NCBI GenBank assembly: GCA_900767645.1
Contig: CAAFZY010000020.1
Coordinates: 1-20,480, forward strand
From: Alphaproteobacteria bacterium
GTDB lineage: Bacteria > Pseudomonadota > Alphaproteobacteria > RF32 > CAG-239
DNA: 20,480 nucleotides
Reading direction: 5' to 3'
This document shows, one piece after another, positions 15,580-20,480 of this stretch (position 1 is the stretch's first letter; the number at the start of each line of letters is the position of its first letter). The notes under the pieces are model-generated. The model was not told the DNA's origin. It saw only the letters and a list, made by a program, of their open reading frames with translations, and did not search any database. The translations under genes were made by a program, and so were the position numbers.

Positions 15580-15655
15580 GCCGACATAGCTCAGTTGGTA
15601 GAGCTACTGATTTGTAATCAGTGGGTCGGGAGTTCAAGTCTCTCTGTCGGCACCA
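15580..15655 (+). tRNA. tRNA-Thr(UGU)
   Basis: The 76-nt cloverleaf has acceptor GCCGACA pairing with TGTCGGC, anticodon stem ACTGA/TCAGT with loop TTTGTAA (anticodon TGT at 15613-15615, reading ACA), T stem GGGAG/CTCTC with loop TTCAAGT, discriminator A and an encoded CCA. It decodes threonine. It has its own promoter and terminator. Its 3' part, starting at C56, is repeated at 15884. Confidence 0.96.
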
Positions 15656-15656
15656 T

Positions 15657-15684
15657 AAAAAAACCGCCAATGGCGGTTTTTTTT
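15657..15684 (+). terminator. Terminator of tRNA-Thr
   Basis: ACCGCC and GGCGGT form the stem, with an A tract before and eight T after. An almost identical copy lies at 15906-15932, behind the duplicated tRNA 3' end. Confidence 0.9.
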
Positions 15685-15705
15685 GTATATAAAGAACCGT
15701 TAAAA

Positions 15706-15733
15706 CTTGAACTACCGACCCAGTGGGTCGGGA
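15706..15733 (+). repeat. Inverted and direct fragments of the tRNA-Thr T-arm region
   Basis: Bases 15706-15721 are the reverse complement of tRNA bases 15623-15638, with 15 of 16 matching. They are followed at once by 15721-15733, a direct 13-of-13 match to tRNA bases 15619-15631. Together they form a hairpin (CCGACCC, AGT, GGGTCGG). The direct fragment stops four bases before C56, and there the 150-bp element begins. Confidence 0.65.
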
Positions 15734-15883
15734 CGAGGATAAAAATCGCCAAAAGTAATTGGCGATTTTTACCGCAGGTTACGCTGTTGTTAGTGAAAAA
15801 GCAAGCGACAGCGATGCTTTTAAGCGTTACAACAGCGGTGACCGAAGTGAGTTGGTGTTGCTTGCAACACTTACGAACCAGAA
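15734..15883 (+). mobile_element. tRNA-associated 150-bp repeat element, copy B
   Basis: The element starts CGAGGATAAAAA and ends CCAGAA, as does the copy at 5-273. It holds a 12-bp hairpin (15741-15752 with 15759-15770, loop AAGTAA) and a longer one with arms CGCTGTTGT (15782-15790) and ACAACAGCG (15829-15837), inside which AAAAGC pairs with GCTTTT around the conserved AAGCGACAGCGA. It interrupts a second, partial tRNA-Thr copy in its T arm. The ORFs crossing it look like read-through of tRNA and repeat sequence. It is either a miniature mobile element or a structured RNA; the mobile interpretation rests on the matching junctions. Confidence 0.7.
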
Positions 15884-15942
15884 CAAGTCTCTCTGTCGGC
15901 ACCATAAAAAAACCGCCAATGGCGGTTTTTTTGTATATAAAG
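15884..15942 (+). repeat. Direct repeat of the tRNA-Thr 3' end plus terminator
   Basis: This stretch repeats 15635-15694 with only one T missing. It begins exactly at tRNA position C56, carries the 21-nt tRNA 3' end (to 15904) and a full terminator (15906-15932), and ends at GTATATAAAG. It looks like an att-type duplication made when DNA entered the tRNA gene. Confidence 0.85.
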
Positions 15943-16040
15943 CTGTCGACATCATTAAAAAACCGCCTTTGCAGCGTGTTTTTTTTGTATATAAAGCTGT
16001 CGGCACCATTAAAAAACAGCCTTTGCAGCGTGTTTTTATA
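15943..16040 (+). repeat. Two degenerate tandem copies of tRNA 3' end plus terminator
   Basis: A 54-bp unit (15943-15996) starting CTGTCGACATCATTAAAA is followed by a shorter copy from 15997 starting CTGTCGGCACCATTAAAA. Both contain CTTTGCAGCGTG in place of the terminator's second stem strand, so the hairpin is lost. They look like decayed duplications of the tRNA-end cassette. Confidence 0.65.
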
Positions 16041-16113
16041 CCGATATAAAAATTTTGCAGATATTCACACTTTGCATATCTGACATTAATTTAACTTGCA
16101 AATACAAACTTTA

Positions 16114-16138
16114 CTCCTTATTTTATTGGTTAAAGGAG
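16114..16138 (+). promoter_or_regulatory. Possible hairpin covering the trxB ribosome site
   Basis: CTCCTT at 16114-16119 can pair with AAGGAG at 16133-16138, the Shine-Dalgarno for the ATG at 16147. The loop is 13 nt. Six pairs with this loop would be weak, so a regulatory role is only suggested. Confidence 0.3.
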
Positions 16139-16146
16139 AAAATAAT

Positions 16147-17094
16147 ATGTCAGAATACGCTACTAAAGTTTTAATTATCGGCTCCGGTCCTGCCGGATAC
16201 ACTGCCGGTATTTACGCCGCCCGCGCCGGCTTAAAACCTGTTTTGGTTTCAGGCTCTCAAATAGGCGGACAACTTACCATTACCACCGAAATTGAAAATT
16301 TTCCGGGCTTTGCCGAACCTGTTTCCGGCCCGCAACTTATGGAAAATATGCGCAAACAAGCCTTAAATGTCGGCGTGCAAATTATTGATGACAAAATCAC
16401 GGAAGCAGATTTAAAAAAACGCCCGTTTATCTGCAATTCTGAAAACGGCAATATTTTTAAGGCGCAAGCAGTAATTATCTGTACCGGCTCATCGGCACGT
16501 TGGCTCAATTTGGAATCCGAAAAAAAATACATCGGCTTCGGCGTTTCCGCTTGTGCTACCTGTGACGGATTTTTTTATCGCGGCAAAGACGTTGCCGTTG
16601 TCGGAGGCGGCAATTCGGCTGTCGAAGAAGCTTTATATTTAACAAACTTTGCTTCTAAAGTTTATCTTATCCACCGGCGTGATGCCCTGCGTGCCGATGC
16701 CGTTATGCAGGAACGCATTAAAAATCATCAAAAAATTCAAATTTTGTGGGACAGCGTAGTTGATGAAGTTATCGGCTCCGATAAACCGCTCGGAGTTACC
16801 GGCATTAAAATCCGCAATGTCAAGACCGACAAAACATCTGTTCTTAACTTAGACGGCTTATTTATTGCCATCGGGCACCACCCCAACACCGATATTTTCC
16901 GCGAATATCTTAAACTTGACCCTGAAGGCTATATCATCACCGCGCCTGACAGCACCGCCACCAATATTGAAGGTGTTTTTGCCGCCGGCGATGTTAAAGA
17001 CCCCAAATTCCGTCAAGCGATTACTTCCGCCGGCTCCGGCGCTATGGCAGCCATTGAAACCGAGCGCTTTTTAACCGCGCTAGGTGAAAAATAG
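16147..17094 (+). CDS. trxB: Thioredoxin reductase
   Basis: The 315-aa flavoenzyme passes electrons from NADPH through FAD to thioredoxin in the cytoplasm. The FAD motif GSGPAG lies at 12-17 and GGQLTITTEIENFPGF at 40-55. The redox-active pair is in ACATCDGFF (Cys136, Cys139), followed by the NADPH-binding VVGGGNSAVEEA and HRRD. The C-terminal FAD block GVFAAGDV is present. Length and motif order are typical. The ATG at 16147 has AAAGGAG eight bases upstream; the open frame continues further left only by chance into the repeat region. A strong terminator follows, so it is a single-gene unit. Confidence 0.96.
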   Translation: MSEYATKVLIIGSGPAGYTAGIYAARAGLKPVLVSGSQIGGQLTITTEIENFPGFAEPVSGPQLMENMRKQALNVGVQIIDDKITEADLKKRPFICNSENGNIFKAQAVIICTGSSARWLNLESEKKYIGFGVSACATCDGFFYRGKDVAVVGGGNSAVEEALYLTNFASKVYLIHRRDALRADAVMQERIKNHQKIQILWDSVVDEVIGSDKPLGVTGIKIRNVKTDKTSVLNLDGLFIAIGHHPNTDIFREYLKLDPEGYIITAPDSTATNIEGVFAAGDVKDPKFRQAITSAGSGAMAAIETERFLTALGEK

Positions 17095-17114
17095 CTGCCT
17101 TTAACAAGCAACTT

Positions 17115-17148
17115 ATACCGCATTGTTCGCAGTGCGGTATTTTTTTTG
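17115..17148 (+). terminator. Rho-independent terminator after trxB
   Basis: ATACCGCA and TGCGGTAT form an eight-base stem, followed by eight T. It separates trxB from the NAD promoter that begins two bases later. Confidence 0.92.
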
Positions 17149-17149
17149 C

Positions 17150-17177
17150 TTGACATTTAAGAGGCACATGTTACATT
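17150..17177 (+). promoter_or_regulatory. Sigma70-type promoter of nadM-nadE
   Basis: TTGACA at 17150-17155 and TACATT at 17172-17177 have a spacing of 16. Transcription would start near 17184, giving a leader of about 118 nt. Confidence 0.65.
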
Positions 17178-17183
17178 AAAATT

Positions 17184-17301
17184 GTTCTTGGTGCTTGCAG
17201 GGCTTATAAGCACGGAACATCATACAACCGAGCCGAGGTTATTTAAGAGGATAAAATACCATTCTTTTATCTGCCAAAGCTCCTTATAAAGGAGTTTTTT
17301 A
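17184..17301 (+). promoter_or_regulatory. Structured 5' leader of nadM, candidate riboswitch or attenuator
   Basis: Several helices can form. The first pairs GTTC (17184-17187) with GAAC (17215-17218) around GTGCTT (17191-17196) with AAGCAC (17208-17213). A second pairs AACC (17226-17229) with GGTT (17237-17240). A third pairs GATAAAA (17250-17256) with TTTTATC (17265-17271). The last pairs CTCCTT (17280-17285) with AAGGAG (17289-17294), followed by six T and then the start codon. That hairpin both hides the Shine-Dalgarno and looks like an intrinsic terminator. It does not match the NAD-I or NAD-II riboswitch as I remember them. The structure is drawn by eye; the ligand, if any, is unknown. 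Confidence 0.45.
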
Positions 17302-17844
17302 ATGTCTGATTTCAAATACAAACACGGTCTGACCATTATGCGCGCCCAACCTTTTCATATCGGGCACGCCTTACTGATTGACCGTATGCTCAAAGATTGC
17401 GAGCGCGTCACCGTAATTTTAGGTTCCATTCAAGAACAAGGCACCGCGCGTAACCCTCTCAACTACACCACCCGCAAAAAAATGATTCAAAACATTTATC
17501 GCAGTCGTCCCGAGTATGAGCGCTTAAAAATCATCGGCCTTTTTGATATTAACAATCCGGCCGAATGGGGCGAATACGTGCTTGACTTTATTGCCGAGAC
17601 CTTCCCCGATTTGCCCAAACCCGATGCCTATTACGCCGGCAGCCCGTACGATGCCCATTGGTTTAAGGATTGCTTTGAGCACATTGAGCTGGTTGACCGC
17701 ACCGATCCTGCGTTTCCGTTTGTTACCGGTACCATGGTGCGTGATATGATAAAATTCGGCGACAACCGTTGGAAAAATTTTATTCATCCGGAAAATTACC
17801 ATATCATTGAAGATTATTTTTATCGCAAAAAAGCTATTATTTAA
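17302..17844 (+). CDS. nadM: Nicotinamide-nucleotide adenylyltransferase (NadM-type)
   Basis: The 180-aa protein belongs to the nucleotidyltransferase superfamily and most resembles NadM, which joins NMN and ATP to give NAD in the cytoplasm. The ATP site is RAQPFHIGHALLI (archaeal-type RFQPFHxGH), followed by VILGSIQEQGTARNPLNYTTRKKMI, which parallels the family's GSAQ..NPF..ER..MI. The second ATP motif is VTGTMVRDMI near 146 (family ISGTEVR). No Nudix or kinase domain is fused, unlike NadM-Nudix or NadR proteins. AAGGAG lies seven bases before the ATG, inside a hairpin. It precedes nadE by 106 bp on the same strand, which supports a role in NAD synthesis. Preference for NMN over nicotinate mononucleotide is inferred from the family. 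Confidence 0.85.
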   Translation: MSDFKYKHGLTIMRAQPFHIGHALLIDRMLKDCERVTVILGSIQEQGTARNPLNYTTRKKMIQNIYRSRPEYERLKIIGLFDINNPAEWGEYVLDFIAETFPDLPKPDAYYAGSPYDAHWFKDCFEHIELVDRTDPAFPFVTGTMVRDMIKFGDNRWKNFIHPENYHIIEDYFYRKKAII

Positions 17845-17950
17845 GGTGCGCTTCGCCGACCGCATACGTCTTTTAAACGGATTTTCAAAATGAATTTATG
17901 CGCCCGCAACTTGCAACAACCATTTTTCAAACAACATCAGGAGCTCTAAA

Positions 17951-18727
17951 ATGACTGAAATTTTATGGAATAATCTTAAAGATAAGCTTAAAGCTTATTG
18001 TGTAAGTAACGGATTTAAAACGGTAATTTTAGGATTATCAGGCGGTCTTGACTCGGCTTTAACCGCCGTGCTCGCCGCTGATGCCTTAAGCGGTAAAAAC
18101 GTAACCGCAATTATGATGCGCACCAAATACACCTCGCCTTTAAGCATAAGTATTGCTCGTGAAATTTCTAAGCTCAACGGCTTAAATTATCATGAATTAG
18201 ACATTCAAAACTTAATTGATGAAGAGTGCCGATTTTTACATGCCGCGTTTACCGAGGCGCCAAAAGGTATTGTTATTGAAAATTTACAGGCAAGAGCCCG
18301 CGGCAAAATTTTAATGGCGTGGTCCAATCAATACGGCGGATTAGTGTTAGCTTGCGGCAATAAATCTGAAGCCTCCACCGGATACTGCACATTATACGGC
18401 GACACATGCGGCGGCATTGCCCCTATCGGCAATTTATATAAAACCCAAGTTTTTGAACTTTCCAAATGGCGTAATAAACAAAGCCGCGTCTTACCGCAAG
18501 AAGTTATTATACGCGCCCCGAGTGCCGAACTTGCCTTAAATCAAAAAGACGAAAACACCCTGCCGCCGTATACCGTGTTGGATAAAATTTTAACTTTGTA
18601 TCTTGATGCACATAAAAACGAGGCGGAAATTATTGCTGCCGGATTTGAAAAAGCAACGGTTGAATGGGTAATAAAGCGTTATCAGGCAACAGCTTTCAAA
18701 CGCCTGCAAATGCCTCCGGCATTATAG
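17951..18727 (+). CDS. nadE: NAD(+) synthetase, ammonia-dependent type
   Basis: The 258-aa enzyme adenylates and amidates nicotinate adenine dinucleotide to make NAD. The PP-loop SGGLDS is at 30-35. Further family segments are ENLQARARGKILMAWSN, CGNKSEASTGYCTLYGD (the K-S-E and T/Y-G-D block) and GGIAPIGNLYKTQVFELS. No glutamine-amidase domain is present, so ammonia would be the nitrogen donor. AGGAG lies seven bases before the ATG. It follows nadM by 106 bp with no terminator seen, so the two are probably co-transcribed. Next to a NadM-type gene it might instead act on nicotinate mononucleotide, as described for Francisella NadE; the sequence alone cannot decide. Confidence 0.93.
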   Translation: MTEILWNNLKDKLKAYCVSNGFKTVILGLSGGLDSALTAVLAADALSGKNVTAIMMRTKYTSPLSISIAREISKLNGLNYHELDIQNLIDEECRFLHAAFTEAPKGIVIENLQARARGKILMAWSNQYGGLVLACGNKSEASTGYCTLYGDTCGGIAPIGNLYKTQVFELSKWRNKQSRVLPQEVIIRAPSAELALNQKDENTLPPYTVLDKILTLYLDAHKNEAEIIAAGFEKATVEWVIKRYQATAFKRLQMPPAL

Positions 18728-18737
18728 AATTTAAGCA

Positions 18738-18788
18738 CCCCGCCGGAGACACTCTCATCGGCGGGGTTAAACTTTACTTTTTTTTCAT
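18738..18788 (+). terminator. Probable terminator after nadE
   Basis: CCCCGCCG (18738-18745) and CGGCGGGG (18759-18766) form a strong stem with a 13-nt loop. A run of T follows only after about 12 bases, so the hairpin is clear but terminator function is less certain. Confidence 0.6.
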
Positions 18789-18893
18789 CTGGTATTTTGG
18801 CGGGGATGTATTTGTCTCAACCGCCGTTAGAATAGCAAACAAGGCGATAAAAAATAAAGCCATTTCAAAAAGAAAAAGCAAAAAAACGAGCAC
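18774..18893 (-). CDS. Possible small membrane protein, 39 aa (doubtful)
   Basis: A minus-strand frame opens at GTG (18893) and ends at 18774. The first 27 or so residues are strongly hydrophobic (EMALFFIALFAILTAVE in the core), followed by a short polar tail ending QMKKK, as in single-span small membrane proteins. No ribosome site is visible at the GTG or at the internal ATG at 18863. The DNA is AT-rich with long T runs, which produces hydrophobic frames by chance. No function is proposed. Confidence 0.2.
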   Translation of the reverse strand: MLVFLLFLFEMALFFIALFAILTAVETNTSPPKYQMKKK

Positions 18894-19062
18894 TGAGTTT
18901 CAAAATATATGTAAAAACTTTTTTCATTACCACATACTGTAATTAGAATACAAATTGCATTTATCACAGTGTGCATTTCAAAGGTTGTTCACAATAAGTT
19001 GGTTTTTTTGTGGGAATAGGCTTTGCATAACATTTACCAAAACGCCAAACCGCTTGCCAAAC
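18894..19062. other. AT-rich intergenic DNA without recognisable genes
   Basis: The stretch between the nadE terminator and the kinase relic has no supportable gene or structured RNA. It may contain decayed parts of the kinase, but I could not align any. Confidence 0.4.
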
Positions 19063-19158
19063 ATGGCGCTTTTAATTGTTCAAAAGCACAATGGACAGAT
19101 TGAAGTTAAAAGTGAACTTAACAAAGGTAGCACCTTTATTATCACCCTGCCTTTATAG
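19063..19158 (+). pseudogene. Histidine kinase C-terminal remnant
   Basis: The last 26 codons, IVQKHNGQIEVKSELNKGSTF and then IITLPL, match the end of sensor histidine kinase ATPase domains (consensus like IV-x-x-HGG-x-I-x-V-x-S-x-x-G-x-GS-x-F-x-x-x-LP). The preceding glycine-rich G2 box (GLGL) is missing; MALL stands in its place, and no N, G1 or H box is found upstream in any frame. There is no ribosome site. This is a relic of a kinase gene. The open frame can be followed back to 18955 but has no kinase similarity there. Confidence 0.7.
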
Positions 19159-19314
19159 TCAATTATTACACCTAAATTATCCATATACACACCGTCTTAC
19201 ACTCTAATTATAAAGCACTCTGTAACCTGCTTTTGAAATATTCTGCAATTTAATTTTTGCCAACAATTAAATTAAGTGCTTGCTTTATTAGAATTTTCTG
19301 TTAGCCTGATAGCT

Positions 19315-19335
19315 GTTAATATAGCTGATATTAAC
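19315..19335 (+). promoter_or_regulatory. Inverted repeat upstream of the outer-membrane barrel gene
   Basis: GTTAATA and TATTAAC form a perfect 7-bp dyad with a 7-bp spacer, 30 bases before the start codon. It could be an operator or an mRNA hairpin. No clear promoter hexamers are seen. Confidence 0.4.
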
Positions 19336-19365
19336 AAGAGTATTAACCTATCAAGGAGAAACTTT

Positions 19366-20148
19366 ATGAATTACAGAACTATTCTTTTGGCATCTGCCGC
19401 CGTTATGTTTGCAGGCTCTGCCATAGCAGCTGATTTAACCGGTGCCCTTTATTTGCCGAATAAAGGTCAGCTCACATCAAACACCTCATATGAATACGGC
19501 CGTACGCAAATTAAACACCGTTATGGCGGCATGGCTGACAAAGACGCCACTTTAGCCGAAGAAATTGTTTACGGCGTAACCGATAATTTTGCCGTAAAAG
19601 CCACCCTTGAGAATGATTTTGACGCCAACGGCGATTATAACAATGATCATAACTTTGTTTACAACATTGGCGCCGCTTATAATATGAATTACGGCAAATT
19701 CACCACTCAAGTTGCCGCTGATTACATTACTTTCAGCCAAAAAGATTTTTACGGAAGCGCTTACCGCGAGCTTGAAAATAGTTCTGAATGGATTAAAATT
19801 TTACGCGCTCAGTTAAAAGTCGGTTATGATATGGGCAACGGTCTGTCGCCTTACGCCATTTACGGCATTATGGGCAATGTTGACACCGGCAACCGCTATT
19901 TAGATCAATCTTTCACTTTAGGTTTGCACAAATATGCCGGTAAATGGGCCGCTGACGCTGCTTTGCGTTATGACTTTAACACCGCGGGCAAAAACACCAA
20001 CACCTTGTGGGGCTTGCTTGAAGGCGATTATTACGCAACCGACAACATCGCATTGGGTTTATATGGCGAATACTTCCTTGACGGAACCGGAAGCCATTAC
20101 ATCAAATACGACTACACCCTCGGTGCGCGTGTAAAAGTATTGTTCTAA
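19366..20148 (+). CDS. Outer-membrane beta-barrel protein, unknown function, 260 aa
   Basis: A signal peptide (about 22 residues, ending GSAIAA) leads to a mature protein beginning DLTGALYLPNKGQL. The rest is rich in Tyr, Asn and Gly with alternating strands such as AVKATLENDFD, TTQVAADYITF and LKVGYDMGNGL, ending in ARVKVLF with the terminal Phe of outer-membrane barrels. Strand content and size suggest a barrel of about 10-12 strands. I do not recognise a specific family. The start at 19366 is chosen because AAGGAG lies eight bases upstream and it gives a proper signal peptide; the frame runs open further left without either. It stands alone with a terminator behind it and a dyad in front. 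Confidence 0.82.
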   Translation: MNYRTILLASAAVMFAGSAIAADLTGALYLPNKGQLTSNTSYEYGRTQIKHRYGGMADKDATLAEEIVYGVTDNFAVKATLENDFDANGDYNNDHNFVYNIGAAYNMNYGKFTTQVAADYITFSQKDFYGSAYRELENSSEWIKILRAQLKVGYDMGNGLSPYAIYGIMGNVDTGNRYLDQSFTLGLHKYAGKWAADAALRYDFNTAGKNTNTLWGLLEGDYYATDNIALGLYGEYFLDGTGSHYIKYDYTLGARVKVLF

Positions 20149-20169
20149 TTTAAGAATATTTAACTTTTT

Positions 20170-20203
20170 TAAAGACGGATACTATTCAGTACCCGTCTTT
20201 TTT
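20170..20203 (+). terminator. Rho-independent terminator after the barrel gene
   Basis: AAAGACGG and CCGTCTTT form the stem, with a TAC/GTA extension, followed by T. It lies 22 bases after the stop codon. Confidence 0.85.
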
Positions 20204-20274
20204 ATGATTAAATCATGATTAAAATATTTTTATCGTTCATTTATAAAGATGGTTGCCGGAAACGGGGTGGTTAT

Positions 20275-20371
20275 TACAACTTATGCACAGCATGGACTCG
20301 TAAATATTGCAAAAAAAAAACGCGAGCTAAAATCTTCTTAAATTTAACTTTTTGAGGAGATTTTTGATATG
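20275..20371 (+). repeat. 97-bp leader repeat, copy 2
   Basis: This copy matches 11188-11283, including TTATGCACA (20281-20289), the stretch from ACTCGTAAATATTGC through the A tract to CGCGAGC, TAAAAT (20328-20333) and the ribosome site GAGGAG before an ATG at 20369. The stem upstream of the ribosome site is kept through partly different bases (CTTAAA with TTTGAG). Confidence 0.6.
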
Positions 20372-20480
20372 AAATCAAATTTTAGCCGCTTTTTACACCA
20401 CACTCTGTCACACTCCAGTATAAAAGAGGTGTTCACCTCTTCCTTGTCACTCTCCGACTTGATCGGAGAGTCCAGGTCAA
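20369..20480 (+). CDS. Small ORF downstream of leader repeat, cut by window end (doubtful)
   Basis: The ATG follows GAGGAG from the leader repeat and the frame stays open for 37 codons to the end of the window, starting MKSNFSRFLHHTLSHSSIKE. Much of it reads through two adjacent hairpins, so coding function is uncertain. It shares no sequence with the ORF behind the first leader copy. Confidence 0.3.
   Translation, partial: MKSNFSRFLHHTLSHSSIKEVFTSSLSLSDLIGESRS
20424..20471 (+). repeat. Two adjacent palindromes at the window end
   Basis: AAGAGGTG (20424-20431) pairs with CACCTCTT (20434-20441), and ACTCTCCGA (20449-20457) pairs with TCGGAGAGT (20463-20471) around loop CTTGA. The second resembles dispersed palindromes common in alphaproteobacterial genomes (arms around CTTGA/TCAAG). 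The element may continue past the window. Confidence 0.55.

Noticed and set aside
15595..16083. A 162-aa plus-strand frame, and similar frames on both strands, across the tRNA-Thr repeat area
   Set aside because: They begin inside the tRNA and read through copies of its 3' end and terminators, giving internally repeated peptides. The repeats explain them without coding.
18664..18942. A 92-aa plus-strand frame overlapping the end of nadE
   Set aside because: It starts inside nadE in another frame, runs through the terminator hairpin and becomes low-complexity Lys-rich sequence.

Overview
The window looks like chromosomal DNA of a low-GC Gram-negative bacterium, most likely an alphaproteobacterium. 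Supporting evidence: a FadL-type porin, an autotransporter and another outer-membrane barrel; a protein resembling the ELM1 family, which is centred on Alphaproteobacteria and mitochondria; sigma70-like promoters; and clear Shine-Dalgarno starts. The lineage is inferred from family resemblance only. A host-associated lifestyle is a guess.

Layout. 1-464: no gene; a 269-bp repeat element ending in a tRNA 3' fragment, a terminator, and three 18-bp direct repeats ahead of a promoter. 465-2430: an unrecognised 218-aa protein (+) convergent with an ELM1-like protein (-). 2542-3786: FadL-type porin (-). 4127-6316: bifunctional acyltransferase/acyl-ACP synthetase Aas (+). 6381-9131: DNA polymerase I (-). 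9278-11161: class A penicillin-binding protein (+), divergent from polA. 11188-11460: repeat-rich patch. 11460-15350: a 1296-aa autotransporter with a nine-unit EGF-like cysteine array (-). 15580-16040: tRNA-Thr(UGU) followed by a repeat element, a second copy of the tRNA 3' end and terminator, and decaying extra copies. 16147-17094: thioredoxin reductase (+). 17150-18727: NAD module (+), with promoter, structured leader, NMN adenylyltransferase and NAD synthetase. 18774-19158: a doubtful small ORF and a histidine-kinase relic. 19366-20148: outer-membrane barrel protein (+). 20275-20480: second copy of a leader repeat, heading a small ORF with hairpins that runs off the window.

Most genes are single-gene housekeeping units: membrane lipid salvage, peptidoglycan synthesis, DNA repair, thiol redox, NAD synthesis and outer-membrane proteins. 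The nadM-nadE pair forms the only clear pathway cluster.

The most unusual content lies between the genes. A 150-bp structured element occurs twice. In both cases its right end abuts a 21-nt tRNA 3' fragment that begins exactly at T-loop position C56, and the two fragments come from different tRNAs. The first copy carries a nested palindromic element of about 110 bp flanked by a 9-bp direct repeat; removing that insert gives exactly 150 bp. A second copy of the nested element lies at 11304-11413. A separate 97-bp leader repeat, containing a DnaA-box-like 9-mer, a promoter-like pair and a Shine-Dalgarno, heads two unrelated small ORFs. These are candidate non-autonomous mobile or structured elements.
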